Assembly (NCBI GenBank): GCA_004794785.1
Contig: SJOL01006431.1
Location: 144,781 to 208,780, forward strand
Direction: 5' to 3'
Origin: Opisthorchis felineus
Taxonomy: Eukaryota; Platyhelminthes; Trematoda; Opisthorchiida; Opisthorchiidae
DNA: 64,000 nucleotides
Positions 26,173 through 38,459 of this stretch are shown in pieces; within the stretch, counting starts at the first letter, position 1, and each line of letters opens with the position of its first letter. The notes below the pieces were generated by a model, which did no database searches, was not told the DNA's origin, and worked only from the letters and a program-made list of their open reading frames with translations. The position numbers were made by a program, and so were the translations under genes.

Positions 26173-26353
26173 CTAGCTGCCACATTTTGATTCACCGATG
26201 ATTTGGGGTGATGAGGTAGATAGCTGCGCATTGGAGGTGGGAGCTGACATGATTGATGCGTAAATACAGAGTTCTCAGTAGAATTTTCATTGGGGAGATC
26301 GGGCGAGGAGCTATGCATTGAAGGCAATAGATTGGATGCATATGCGCCAATGA
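26173..26353 (-). pseudogene. Truncated second copy of the 9-kb LINE tail
   Basis: It matches 9096-9275 along its whole length, with shared blocks TAGCTGCCACA, TTCACCGATGATTTGGGG, TAGCTGCGCATTGG and TTGAAGGCAATAG in the same order and strand. Differences and small gaps are common, so the copies are old. It covers only the final codons and the start of the 3' UTR of the LINE; the reverse transcriptase is absent. It lies in opposite orientation to the neighbouring relic at 24655-25560 and is a separate insertion. Confidence 0.78.
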
Positions 26354-27467
26354 GGGTAGTGATACACCGCTCAGAGTAAAAAAATTCAAGTTAATGTGTC
26401 AAAAGAGCTTAGGATACGTGAATTTCTCCAGCCAAAACTTGAACCCAACTACAACCAGCTGGAAACATCCGTGCTTGACACCCAGTCAGCTTCTAAAATG
26501 GTTTACCAAAAATTTAGGATGCCATACGGGAACAATGCTTGTTTGTAGCATTCACATACTGTGGATGAGACTAACTGGTAACCGGCGGAATAAGAATGAT
26601 GGGAATCACTTTCTTGGATCCCCATCAGCTGGTTCCAATTGCTACACTTTTCTACAATTTTATTTGTGAGACAAGAGTGAACACAGTTTCAAGGGATATG
26701 ATGAACAAGTCGAAATCGCCCGTGAAAGTTAATCGCGAGTTCTTCAGTTTCAGCATAGTCGGCTCATCCACTGGCACCAAGTTCTTATGAAGTAGTGGTT
26801 AGGGGGGACCAGATCCTGGAGTAAGGATTGTGTCTAACTCCAGCTTTTTCAATGCAAACAAAAACAGAAAGAAAAAATAAGCCACCAGGGCGTGCAGCGC
26901 ATAAACATGGACATCTGGTGTCCAAATGTGGTCGACTAAACATGCCGAGAGTGAACAGGACTAACCAAAATTTTGGTCCCCAAAACATCTGATCCATCTC
27001 ACGTCTAGTCGATTGGACGTGTTCCTCACCCCAGAACAACCTCATGTTTACACATCGTTCGTGCTAATCTCCAAACCTACAAATGTCTGTTATGTGAGTG
27101 TAGGATGTAGTTTAATCAGAATGACGACGCTTATCAGTTCACACGGTTCAAGAGTTGAGTAGACAGTTGTATACGTGGAAATGGCGGGTTTGTCACGTTG
27201 CACGTCAGATCGAACGGAACATGCGTGTGATGTGACGTCGTCCATGCCAGTGTGATATTCATCGGTTAAAGTAGGTTTTTGACGAAGACCTCACAAGTAG
27301 ACAGTTGAAGGCGAGGGCGTGAGACATGCTTTAAACAACATCGATGCAAAAAGTACACAAAGACAGCTCAATGTAATAAGAACATATCCTCAAAAGAGTG
27401 AGAGGATATCATGGGGTCAGGATTTGTAAAGAAAGAAGAGGAGTATATCCCGAAAGATACGGAATAC
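26354..27467. other. Unannotated stretch, no gene seen
   Basis: Short frames only; no repeat recognised. Confidence 0.5.
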
Positions 27468-27895
27468 ACTACTCATAAGGCTGTTGAAGAGTGTCCGATA
27501 GCCCATGACCCATCATAGTCCATAGCCCATCAGGTAGGTGTCGTCCCCGAGTTTCCGTCGACCGTATGTTCTACTTGAACCCCAATTCGCAAAATGCACT
27601 CAAGTGCACACCAATTTGGTTTCTACGGGAGACTCACCTGAATCTCAGCTGAAACTCTCGTTTATGATGTTATTCAACTGAATGTGCTGCACAATGGCCG
27701 CCTAATGTTTCATTTGATACGACATTCCAGATATCGCATTATGTTTTCTCGAAGAGGGGAGAAACCGGCCATGAGGTTGCTGAAGACGTTTCGATAGCTC
27801 ACGAGAGATTTCTTTCTTGTTGAGAAAGATTCAGCTGGAAATCAATGGACTCTCCCGTTAAAACCAAATCAGCTTGCAAATGAGTGTACTTCGCG
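27468..27895 (+). repeat. ~290-bp repeat family, two modules in tandem
   Basis: The first module starts ACTACTCATAAGG at 27468 and ends with a block containing CAACTGAATGTGCTGCACAA and GATATCGCATTATG near 27745. The second head starts about 27767, some 290 bp after the first. It then switches to the reverse complement of the internal GGTTT..GGGAGACTC block, ending GCAAATGAGTGTACTTCGCG near 27885. The same head-core-head plus inverted block order occurs at 39338-39790. There is no coding capacity; short frames run through it by chance. Confidence 0.8.
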
Positions 27896-28114
27896 ACAGA
27901 GATTCTTCCTAACTTCTGCAAACGGTTCATCAATTTTACAGTTATTTTTTACTGTGTGACATTCCTTCAATCCAGTCAGAAAGTCAACCCAGAATATGTA
28001 CAATGTGTGTCACTAGCTATTCATTTGGTCAGATTGCTCGCCTGCATAACGAGGGTAAGCTGTTTCGTGTAGTTGAAAAATTCCGGATCTCTCAGCTTTT
28101 TGTGCCCAGTCCAC

Positions 28115-28285
28115 TTCAGCTGTAACACTCTTTCAGTGCCTGGCTTCCACGCTACCAGAAGGAAGCAGGAGGGCTTAGAGACCGCCAGATTGCCTGGACA
28201 GGAGCAGTCGAGATGCAAAGGTTGGGTTCGAACCACGGACCTTCCGGTTAGTAAATTCGCGTTCTAACCACTGAGCCATCTCGCC
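28115..28285 (-). repeat. tRNA-derived SINE (family 1), near full length
   Basis: Reading leftward from 28285: GGCGAGATGGCTCAGTGGTT (A-box), B-box GGTTCGAACCC near 28226, then the body down to the TTACAGCTGAAG end at 28115. It carries several substitutions and a small deletion relative to the 38-kb copy. Possible target-site duplications are too short to trust. Confidence 0.88.
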
Positions 28286-31002
28286 ACTAAATAGCTTTAG
28301 TCTAAAACAATCCAAATAGGCTTCCAAGCCATGCGAAAATATAATGACCATACATCCTGGGTGAGTAAACACCGAGGAAGGAGTAAAGGTCTAAACCGGA
28401 AGAGGTCGTGCCGAAAGAACGTTGTGAGATGGGGATAGAAGCAACCAGTGCAAGAAAGGTATGGTTGGATTGGCAGGATTACATTCTTGTTTGGTGCATC
28501 AACTCGGTCAGACCATTGATAGACGCCTGCTTGCAATAACAAAATTTTCAATCATTCAACAATCGGATTGTGCGGTGATGCGTTTGATGTACCCGACGTA
28601 AGGTTCATATCTCGATGGGGAGAATCTTCAAAGCAAACGAATGGCCAGAACTTTTTCATGTGGAGTATATGCCGACAAGCCTTTGTCTGGTCATCGTAAC
28701 CATTGTTCTAACGTCGTACTGCACCCTGGCAACCAGACTCGGGGCGAGTTACGGGCGACCGACTATGAGGTCACAGATCCTGTGAAGGAGGGTGAGGTAA
28801 TATTCCGGGCCTGCGGCCGAGGTATACCACCTGCCTGACAGCACACAGTGTTGCCACAACGGGGCGAGGCTGTAAAACGCCAAAATCCGGTCTGACTGTC
28901 CTGAACCACGGAGAAGTTCATATCTTTTTTGTGCACACAAGCATGACTAGGCGGTCAAGTGGACAGGGCTGGTCTGACGAGTGTGGATCGTACCACACCC
29001 TACCTTAGTTGCTAAGGCGAGCAAAAAAACAAAGGATAAGGGTGACTGCTAGTCATGGATCTTGACAAATGTTTACTACTTTCAAAGTAGCTCATCTTAA
29101 GTGAAATCGTCACCAGGAATAGAACCTGTGGGTTTTGTTGTTCAATGTAGAATGACTGGAATGAATAAGTGCTCCTTTTGTCTTGTGCAAATCGTGCGCG
29201 TTGACCTGCAGTCGGCCTGTAACGCAAAATCACAATGGTGACTTTACCGACTGATCAAAACTGAACAACACTCAATGTGGTTATTAATCAGCATGATCCC
29301 ACCAGTAAATCAAATGTTTCATTCAAGTAGAGTGCCCACTCCGATTCTGAAGTTCAAGTGTTTTTTTTTGGCCACGACTTGAAAGCGTGTCGAAAGCCTG
29401 TCGTAATCGAAACCACCCCGATAGTTCGGGTGGTGCCTCGGAACAAAAGACGGAAGGGGTGAGTGGGCTGGTAGAATGCTAGCCACAAGAGAATAAACTC
29501 GCGTTCCAATCCAATTCAGCACGTATTATTGTTCTAGACGTCGTCTTGATTTGTTTGACTTGTTTCTGACGAGCAACTGGAGTGTGGTGGAATGCAAAGT
29601 GGGCAATTGCAATCCCTGCGAGTTGGGCACTCGGAAAAAAGAAAGAGGCTGTCACAAGAGGCACTTGTTTAATGAACTGGTTTCGTTTGACAAGGTGGGA
29701 AGAAAAAGGAAAAGATTCAGGTTAAAATCCGACGGAATAATTTGACGCCACGGAGCACGGATTGATTAAATACAAACCAAGATGGACTTGAACATATTAC
29801 TCATGGAAATTAGGCGGCCTAATAGGGCACCGCAGAACAGCACCGCAGATCAATATCGAGCAAGTATCGAGCACCTCCTGCAATAGGAACTTGTTGACAG
29901 CTAATAAGTAAGAATGAAATTTCGTCAGCCATCGTTGTTCATCCTGGTACAGTGGTAAAATTCTTATGGGGGTCTAAACGGTGGGCAGCAGAGGTTTGGA
30001 AATTGTGAGGTGCTGCATTGAAAAGAGTATACCCTCACATCCGGTTACGCTAACCCAGACCATTTAATTGTCATTTGGGTTGAACACTTAGGTCTGATAC
30101 CGAAGGATGACAACAAAAGTCTAGCAATACCTCCGATTGAAGTGGTTGAAAAGTGTTTTTTTTTTCAACTGGAGTGACGTCACGGTGGGTTGAGGCTGAG
30201 TTTTTAGTGAGAACAGCATGCGTCACCAGTAGATTTCAGCTAGCGACGGGGGTATCATTAACGAACACCATGTCTGGAGCTTCAAAGCCTAAAAAGCCTC
30301 ATTGTGTCTTCCGTTCAAACTTGCTCTCTGGCCTAAAGCACTCAACGCCAGATGGAGAGTTTCTGTTGCACTAGCTAAGCGAACAACTTCCACATCTTCC
30401 CACGAACAAAAGAAAATCAGGTGAGGTCAACAGAGACAAATTTTTTGATTAGCGTAGCACTTATGTCCACATTGCAGGTGAACATGAATGGCACACATGG
30501 TGACAGACAGTGACCCGAAAAGAATAGACCTGCTTCTGTGTTTGCGACATATATATTTACATAAGAAACAGAAAAAGCCAGACGCTTCGAAACCAGAAGT
30601 CGATGACCGAGGTGGAAGCACAGAAGTCCTATTCGATAATGAACGATACTAAAGGGGAGGTGTGTGTATGTGTGTGTGTGTGACAAAAATGGCCATCGTG
30701 TAATATTCGGTACGTCGGAAGACACCGAGTGGCTGGTTTTTCACATCATAGCTAATATTCACTGTTCTGATTGCTCTTCAGATTCTTTTGAATCATATGG
30801 CGATTGCCAAACGTTGTTCAGCTTCCTTTGAAGGTTGTTGTCCTAACTTTTGAAGAGCTAAATATGTCCCGTAAGGCACTGTCTGACGGTTGCGGTACTG
30901 CCCGTTGTATGGGTCATCCACTAATCAACTCTCAGATATGCTGCCAACATTTCGAGGGGCTATGGCGGTTACGAAAGTACCGTGTCTTTGAATGCATATG
31001 AA
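28286..31002. other. Unannotated stretch up to the assembly gap
   Basis: No supported gene. A GC-richer section at 28640-28990 carries open frames on both strands (65 and 63 codons) and may be part of an unrecognised repeat. A (GT)n run lies at 30660-30682. On the minus strand, the bases next to the gap (30940-31002) read RYFRNRHSPSKCWQHI, faintly like the LINE region after the reverse transcriptase, which would fit the relic on the other side of the gap. Confidence 0.4.
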
Positions 31003-31911
31003 NNNNNNNNNNNNNNNNNNNNNNNNNNNNNNNNNNNNNNNNNNNNNNNNNNNNNNNNNNNNNNNNNNNNNNNNNNNNNNNNNNNNNNNNNNNNNNNNNN
31101 NNNNNNNNNNNNNNNNNNNNNNNNNNNNNNNNNNNNNNNNNNNNNNNNNNNNNNNNNNNNNNNNNNNNNNNNNNNNNNNNNNNNNNNNNNNNNNNNNNNN
31201 NNNNNNNNNNNNNNNNNNNNNNNNNNNNNNNNNNNNNNNNNNNNNNNNNNNNNNNNNNNNNNNNNNNNNNNNNNNNNNNNNNNNNNNNNNNNNNNNNNNN
31301 NNNNNNNNNNNNNNNNNNNNNNNNNNNNNNNNNNNNNNNNNNNNNNNNNNNNNNNNNNNNNNNNNNNNNNNNNNNNNNNNNNNNNNNNNNNNNNNNNNNN
31401 NNNNNNNNNNNNNNNNNNNNNNNNNNNNNNNNNNNNNNNNNNNNNNNNNNNNNNNNNNNNNNNNNNNNNNNNNNNNNNNNNNNNNNNNNNNNNNNNNNNN
31501 NNNNNNNNNNNNNNNNNNNNNNNNNNNNNNNNNNNNNNNNNNNNNNNNNNNNNNNNNNNNNNNNNNNNNNNNNNNNNNNNNNNNNNNNNNNNNNNNNNNN
31601 NNNNNNNNNNNNNNNNNNNNNNNNNNNNNNNNNNNNNNNNNNNNNNNNNNNNNNNNNNNNNNNNNNNNNNNNNNNNNNNNNNNNNNNNNNNNNNNNNNNN
31701 NNNNNNNNNNNNNNNNNNNNNNNNNNNNNNNNNNNNNNNNNNNNNNNNNNNNNNNNNNNNNNNNNNNNNNNNNNNNNNNNNNNNNNNNNNNNNNNNNNNN
31801 NNNNNNNNNNNNNNNNNNNNNNNNNNNNNNNNNNNNNNNNNNNNNNNNNNNNNNNNNNNNNNNNNNNNNNNNNNNNNNNNNNNNNNNNNNNNNNNNNNNN
31901 NNNNNNNNNNN
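31003..31911. other. Assembly gap (909 N)
   Basis: A continuous run of N. The right edge falls inside a LINE reverse transcriptase relic, so repeat content is a likely reason the assembly failed here. Any open frame crossing the gap is meaningless. Confidence 0.99.
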
Positions 31912-32230
31912 CAAACGCGACCCGGGCCTTGGAGATTCGTGCATTGACCTCATCTGTCACACTACAATCAGAACTAATACAACTTCCAAGATACGTAAAA
32001 CGCTCTACAACTTCGATTCCCTCCCTGGATTGTACGTGGCGTGTTCAGTGACTGCATGTCCACGAGCATGACCTTGTGGGGTTGAAAAGTGCATATCAAA
32101 GGACTTTGGTTAGTTCATCCAAAAACACGTGCAGCTTCTCGTTCTCTTCGAAGATGAGAGCGATGTCGTCTGCATATTCCAGATCGACAAGGTTTTCGTC
32201 ACAGGCAAAGCAAATAAGGTTGTTTTGTGG
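31912..32230 (-). pseudogene. LINE reverse transcriptase fragment with YADD motif
   Basis: On the minus strand, LVDLEYADDIALIFEEN includes the catalytic YADD at 32165-32176. It is followed by VFLDELTKV, a stretch with KVMLVDMQSLNTP, then VVERFTYLGSCIS (YLGSCIS at 31973-31993) and DEVNARISKARVAF running into the gap. This is the order of motif C, the following loop and the thumb in RTE-like LINEs. One frameshift lies near 32000-32012. The upstream palm motifs were not recognised beyond 32230, so the 5' part is either lost or too diverged. The residues are closer to the remnant at 60395 than to the one at 24655. It would have acted in target-primed reverse transcription; as seen it is inactive. 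Confidence 0.85.
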
Positions 32231-34342
32231 CCAATCCCCTCAGAGGACAAGACCTCCTCCATTCCCTACCTAAAGGACAAAGGTAGCAACAGCATCTCCC
32301 GAGCATTGGGCATGAACAAGCATCAGGAATATCTCTCTCGAAGAACAGTGTCATGGGTAATCACGTCCGCGAGATGATGTTTATGACGAAAAGATGAGCT
32401 CATCACTGCAGGTCCATCGGCGCTCGCAATAAGTCGCGATGGCTTGCAGTACTCCACAACAGTGTGCAAGACCAGGAGCATCGTGAGAATAAAAGCTAGC
32501 GGCAAATCGATGATGATATCCTTGCAGGTTCCTCGCTACAAACCATAGGACAACAATGTATAGGCTCCACTTTCTCGCGTAGTCCGGATGTGATCTGTCG
32601 TATGCCTTCAAGTCTGTTTTGTCAGGTTTCTGTCAGTCTTATCAGTATTCTACAACTTCAACAGTAGCTTCCTGGTTCAGGAAGCTAGCAGCTAGCCAAT
32701 AAGATGACAACCTACCCTACTGCACTTCAAGCAGTAATTCAGCTGGTGTGTTTTATGGACGGAACAATACCAACGGAAGCTCTCTGCAGACGAAATTCCG
32801 CTTGGACACATAAATTTTGTCAAGGAAAGTGCGACCCATAAAGAAGACGTTGATATTCTGGCAATATGCGTGTGGCTTCTGAGGACCCAGATTATCCCCC
32901 TCTCCCGCCCCCACCCAGTCAAGTATCGAAAAAGCACAACCATATGGTTGATGGTAGTGGTCGATTGCCTGATTCATCCATGCGATTCGCACATCAGACA
33001 GAGCCGTCTCGAAATCCGGTAGTCAACAAAACATCTGGAGAAATTGGAAAGTCAATCAACCTGGAAGAAGGAAGATATGGTGTTGAAGAAGAGAAGGAGG
33101 AGGACACGATCACCCATATTATTGCTCTTCTCATTTTCCAGGCGTTTATCGTTATCGCTGGGGAGACACTGTGGGTATGTGTGTGCAACACAGCACACCG
33201 GTCCGGAAATGGTGCTAATGAGAGAAGCACGGGTTTGTAGAAGCCCAAAAGAAACTCTCGCTGCCTTGGTTTATGCCTCTTCTAGCGGAAAATTTAAATG
33301 ACGCGACCGGCTCACCAGCACTGTACTGCTCAGAATCACATACACCAATTCAAAGTGCGTTGTATGCATACCTGCGCCTACACACACACACGCGCACGCA
33401 CACACACACACACACATCGAGGTGACGCGGAGCTGTCATTAAGCATTGTCAGGACTATCGGAATGCGATTAGCTGCGAAGCCACGCCAGTGAATTAGGAA
33501 TAAGTCAGGTTCGAATTTAAATTACCAAACAAATTAGAGAGAAGAACATGGAGGAATAGCCACAAAGAGAGACTCCTTGACTATCGCCCTATTGTTTTTG
33601 TCTGTTGGCGAGGAACTTACTAGCATTGCTCAGTCCCACAGGCGTTGCTTACGACGCTGAGGATGATAGAGATCATTTTCAATAAGTGACTAGAAGCGTC
33701 CTAGCAATTAAAATAGGCTTTTTGCTCGACTGACCCAAGAGCCTTAAATTGTTAGCCAATTTGCATATCGCGCGAAGACTGGCGTTATAGGTAGACAGTC
33801 AGCCATAATATATGAAGTAGAGGAATGCTGACAACTGGTTGATTCACGTGTGACAAGAGCCTTTGAAATTTGTCTGACACAGGATGCGACTTGCTAAATG
33901 AGCCGCTTTTCTAGAAAAAAATCGGTTTTATTATTGGAGCCGATCAGTACCGTTCAGGTAGGCTTGAGAAATATATACTAAACCGTACCAGTTTTGCTTA
34001 TCTCGCAACCCAAATGTTGTTGTACGAAAGTAGAAAATAATCCCTGACCCGGATTTTTCTCTGTATTTCATAGATGTCATTTAAAATGAACCGTACTCAC
34101 TACTAATGCCTTTGTGGCGCAACAGTCCAGGGTAATTATAATCTTGTCGTGAATTCTATACACTGTCAAGTAACCGATTACACCACCCCACCCTACGAGA
34201 ACACACAAGCGAGCTGGCAGAGACAATGCAATCACAAGGATGACTGCGGCTTGGTTTCCATCCCGATCTGAGATACCATAGACGGTAATAGATGACCGGA
34301 AGCTCTGTTGCTCGAGTTCAACCTGACACCTCAATTGATCTT
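32231..34342. other. Unannotated stretch, no supported gene
   Basis: Open frames up to 124 codons (plus 32866-33240) lack recognisable domains. The part to about 32640 may include diverged LINE sequence. A (CA)n tract lies inside it at 33379. Confidence 0.45.
33379..33416 (+). repeat. (CA)n microsatellite, imperfect
   Basis: CA dinucleotides with CG interruptions in the middle. Confidence 0.95.
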
Positions 34343-34404
34343 GTTTAGGCTTGGGCAGTCAGGCAGTACCTCAGCCATCGCACTTCCTGCGCAGCAGGCA
34401 TGGA
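34343..34404 (+). repeat. SINE family 1 body fragment
   Basis: Begins TTTAGGCTTGGGCA and continues with blocks corresponding to CAGTA, CTCAGCC, CTTCCT and GGCATGG in the order found in the SINE body at 46035-46090. The tRNA-like head and the tail are not recognisable. It is a plus-strand remnant. Confidence 0.6.
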
Positions 34405-34631
34405 TCACAAGGACGCCACATCTGAATGGCTGGATGGTTTGATTCTAATCCGGTTCAGTTTTCGCGACAACCATAGACCACGTATCTCCCGTTTCCGTTT
34501 TATTCCACCTGTTGCGTGCACACATACACGCACACACCACTGTGCGGTGATCACAGGGAGAACGAATCCTATCACTACAATCAAGTTAGAAAAAGGCTAG
34601 ATGTGGGCTGTTAACACGACGAAAACAATTA

Positions 34632-34648
34632 CCTCTCTCTCTCTCTCT
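34632..34648 (+). repeat. (CT)n microsatellite
   Basis: Eight CT units followed by TAG. Confidence 0.92.
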
Positions 34649-35424
34649 AGGCCCATCATACTTTGGCTAACATCGCTAATTATGCGTCGCAAACTCAGCG
34701 AACCAAATGAGGGACAAAAATCGGCTGATGCGTACATCTAAGCAAGCGAGAAGTTGTACATCAACTTTGCTGTTGTTGCCACACTTACGTTGCAATGCTT
34801 TTAGCGGGTAGTAGTCTGGATAACCGAGTGAATATATTTTTTGTCCTTTTCTTAATATTGACAACACTATTGTGCCGATGCTTTTGAAAGAATTGGCATA
34901 CAGTATAGGCAAACTAGTAGTGTAACATGCTACTTTAAATAATTGGTAGATCGTCTTTTGGGTATCTCAACGATATAGGCAGTCTGACCCGTCGTGGAAT
35001 TCACACTAGAGGCTGACTGATGGTGCTGAAAGACCAGCTAGTAATCCGTGAACCGTAAGACAAATCATGTGAAGTTCAAAGGGGTGCCGATGAGTAGCTT
35101 CCTCGGTAGCTTGGTTAGCAGAGCTCCTTCCGGTGACCGAGTCCACCCCCCAAGTACCTTTTTGCCGCTCATACAAAGTACAAGTCGACTTCACACTTCG
35201 AGTTTCGAATCTACGAGGAAAGGTTCGTCAGCTAATTCAGTGAAATGCATGCAACGCGTTTAATGTTTCATGCACGAACCGCCTACAATACGAGTCAGAC
35301 CTATTACTAAACGCGCCAGTGAGCATAAATCACATGGGATTCAGTAGATAACAACAATAACCGGCCTAGTGGATCTGACCATTGACGGAACATGAAAAGA
35401 TTCAACACAGAATGCTACGCTTGA

Positions 35425-35886
35425 ACAATCATAACTGCTTTGAGGGACGTTAGAAAAACACTTCAATTACCACGACAGACTTTTCTTCGAACAGGAGAAG
35501 CTGAAATCAGACAGATTATTTGCTGTTACTCTTCGAACGCAACCTATTTTAACCATGAGGCTTTGTGCAAACGATTGCTTTACCCCAAAACGGGTGTTGA
35601 AAAAATTGATCAGGATGCCCAGTCATGGAAACAGGGTTTCGTTTCCAACAATACCACTATGAAGCCGTTTATTGAAATAACTACTTTAAACGGTTCAGCT
35701 GTAGTTTTCAAACAGGGTGTTTCAAACGCGAAAATTAACAACATCATTCAAAGTGTTTCGGGTAACTTATTTTACCAGGCAATTCAACCAACGCGACTTT
35801 CATCCTCACGTGACTCAGGCGAGTCGAGTCCGGAGAGTTCCCTCGCCAGGCCATCACGCGAGATGGACTTGGTCTACCAGGCGTGA
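35425..35886 (+). CDS. Unrecognised open frame, doubtful
   Basis: This frame is open for 153 codons before TGA at 35884, the longest repeat-free one in the window. There is no ATG near its start; the first in-frame ATG lies about half-way, near 35659. The predicted residues are polar, with an N/Q/S-rich middle and a Ser/Pro/Glu-rich end, and match no family I know. An exon with an acceptor upstream is possible, but no clear polypyrimidine-AG site stands out. In 64 kb of six-frame random sequence one or a few frames this long are expected, so I treat it as a weak candidate only. Confidence 0.15.
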   Translation, partial: TIITALRDVRKTLQLPRQTFLRTGEAEIRQIICCYSSNATYFNHEALCKRLLYPKTGVEKIDQDAQSWKQGFVSNNTTMKPFIEITTLNGSAVVFKQGVSNAKINNIIQSVSGNLFYQAIQPTRLSSSRDSGESSPESSLARPSREMDLVYQA

Positions 35887-38241
35887 ATAATCGTCAGTCG
35901 AGCGGCTGCGGTCTACGATAATTATTCGAAAGATATTGAGACACAACGTGCATTTGTCTCCGTAACCGTCGAACTATTTTGTGTCCGGACCGAAAAGACG
36001 ACCACTCTCTGGATTGTATTGATCCCATGAAACGATCGAAGACGCACGGGATTTAACCAAACCCACAAAACGGAAAGATGGAGGCATTATTGATCTAGAC
36101 CCTCATGTTGGTACCGTCAGGTGCATCCCGTCACTCACGACACTCAGCACTCAGGTGGAACTGGAAGACAGGATGAAGCAGTTCTGTCAGCAAGGTCAAA
36201 CCAGCAGTACAAGACCGTTGCTGTCAAAACGTCAACATCTGTAAACAGTATGCGGTCTTTCACATTGATTTACCGTTTCACGGACGGTGGTGGGTGGGAT
36301 TTGAAAAACTACAAAGTTAACCAGCGAAAAATCCCCCACTTTAATCTGCGTGCTACATCAGATTCCTTGTTATTTGTGCTACACATTGGTGAACGAGAAT
36401 GAGTGGGAAAATTCGTAACACCTTGGGCGTGAAAATCCATAATGCTAGGACACGTAGTAGTCTGAAATTCTGCAGGCTTTAAAAGATGTACACCACCGCC
36501 ACTAGTGCTACACGCTATTCACCGGGTAAACGATTCCTCTCGTTAGTCTGAGGAAATCAGGCTTTGAAGACACCGCAGACCGAGCAACACAACCGATGTT
36601 TTCCGTTGAACGACACATTCGTCTATCACTGTAGCAGTGTTTTAGAAGTCCGTTCAAAGCCTATCAACTGTCAACAGAATGATCGACCGATCTAGCTGTA
36701 CCGGTTATCCACAAAATACTCGTGTCCACTGGAATCAAAGCCTATCTACAAGTTCTTTCAAACGGGTCGGTGAGGTCATGAAATTTGGCAGTCAATTTAA
36801 ACCATACAATCGAGCTGTCAGATCGACTTAAAAATCGTTTCTGCAGCGAAATTGAACACCGAAGCAGAAGGTTTTGTCGTTTGTGTCAGTGCATACAATC
36901 ATTAGATATCTGGCTATCAGTGCACGCTTGTGTCCAGTTGCAAACTGCAAAAAAACGATTTAGTCGCAAGTTAAACAAACTTCTGACCAACAAAGAGCAC
37001 CTCAGTTTGGTTGAGGAAAAAATGGTACAAGGCCGCAGATAGTTCAAGTTACAACGGAGGTGATAAGGCTGACCATGAACAAACAAACTGAGTCACTGAA
37101 TCAACACATATTGCGTTACACTCCCTGTCTGTGCTTAGGTTACCAAGGCACAATCAAACAATCGACAATGAATCAATCAAGCAGTCAGTCAGTTTGCTCT
37201 GTAGGTCTGAAAACTACGTGTGCCATGGCTTAGGTAAACAACAGCTAAACAGGTGACTGGGCCGAATAGGCCCATGTGTGCTAGGTCAGCACAGAGGGTA
37301 GCCTGGTCTGTTTACTCAAGCAAATAGTGCATCATCTGATAGGTGCTAACTGGAAGCGTCGGATTAATCTGCAGTGATTCCACTTTACGTACATAGCTAC
37401 CGGTCACGTGACAGACAGGCTGGTCACATGGCACATCCCGAACTGAATGTGAATTTGGGCTACTGGAAAGGCCATTCTGTCACTAAATTCTGTTCGGATG
37501 AGAGACTAGCAGTAAGCCATACAAATGATGACCGAGTAATAAAGTTTTAGAGGGCATGGCGAACGAAAGGGAAATGACGATAAAAATTTCCAGATTACTC
37601 TTCCAACCACTAAATTTTGTATGGGGAATTCGTCAACAAGCCATTGGAACAGACACAATCTACGGCAGCATCGGGTAGCGCAGGACGGTCGGTGAACTAA
37701 CTAGGATAGGTTCCCCTGGTTGATTACAAGTTGGTTACAAGTTTAATCGGGGAGACGGATGTTCTGTCAGCCATAAAGGTGTTCGTCAAGTTGTTGGAGT
37801 TTTTCACAACCCCAAATTACGGCAGGCTCAGGGGTTAATCGTACAACGTCATTTGCTCAAAGGGCTACCTCATGCCAGTACATCGGAAGGCTAAGGGAAC
37901 TATCCGTACAGACTAACGTTTTTACTATAACGAAATCTTATCAGCCCCCGACAACTGTTCATAGGACAGCATCAAGAAGTGGAGTTACCTTCTAGTCTGG
38001 TAGATAGACTAAGTCAAGGCGAACAACATAGCTAGTCAGGGGAGTGGAAAAACAGCCCCAAGTTATGAAGGAATGGTGTGGGCGTTTAAATATAAAGACA
38101 TGGATACGATAACAAAATATCTTTCAGGAGTTTCAACGGTTCAGTCACCCAGTGGTCCAACTTATCGGGGGTAGGCAGGGTTAAAGGGGATCTCGAGCTC
38201 TATCCTAACCAGGTGAACCTAGTACTGTTTGTTAACTGCAT

Positions 38242-38459
38242 CAAACCACGAATGATAAGATAATCGTTCAGCTGTAGCACCCTTTCGGTGCCTAGCTGCC
38301 ATGCCACCCGAAGGAAGCACGAGGGCTGGGATGCAGCCAGGTTGCCCAAGCCTAGACAGGGGAAGTCGAGAGACAGAGGTCGGGTTCGAACCACGGACCT
38401 TCTGGTTAGTAAATTTGCGCTCTAACCACCTGAGCCATCTCGCCCCCAAACCACGAATG
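38242..38459 (-). repeat. SINE family 1 with 13-bp target-site duplication
   Basis: The best-preserved copy. The 13-bp sequence CAAACCACGAATG occurs exactly at 38242-38254 and 38447-38459, bounding the element at 38255-38446 (192 bp). On the minus strand it has the A-box (TGGCTCAGG-like, with one extra base), the B-box GGTTCGAACCC near 38383, a body with the GCTTCCTTCGGGTGGCATGG block, and the end CTACAGCTGAACGATTATC. The duplication is the footprint of LINE-type target-primed insertion. This copy defines the true length and ends of the family. Confidence 0.95.

Larger units (their letters stand above)
34405..38241. other. Unannotated stretch
   Basis: Contains a (CT)n run at 34632-34648, a 154-codon open frame listed separately, and degenerate TCAA/GTCA repeats at 37155-37192. 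No other feature is supported. Confidence 0.5.

Noticed and set aside
30925..32071. Open frames of more than 300 codons on both strands
   Set aside because: They run through the 909-base N gap; their length is an artefact of the unknown bases.
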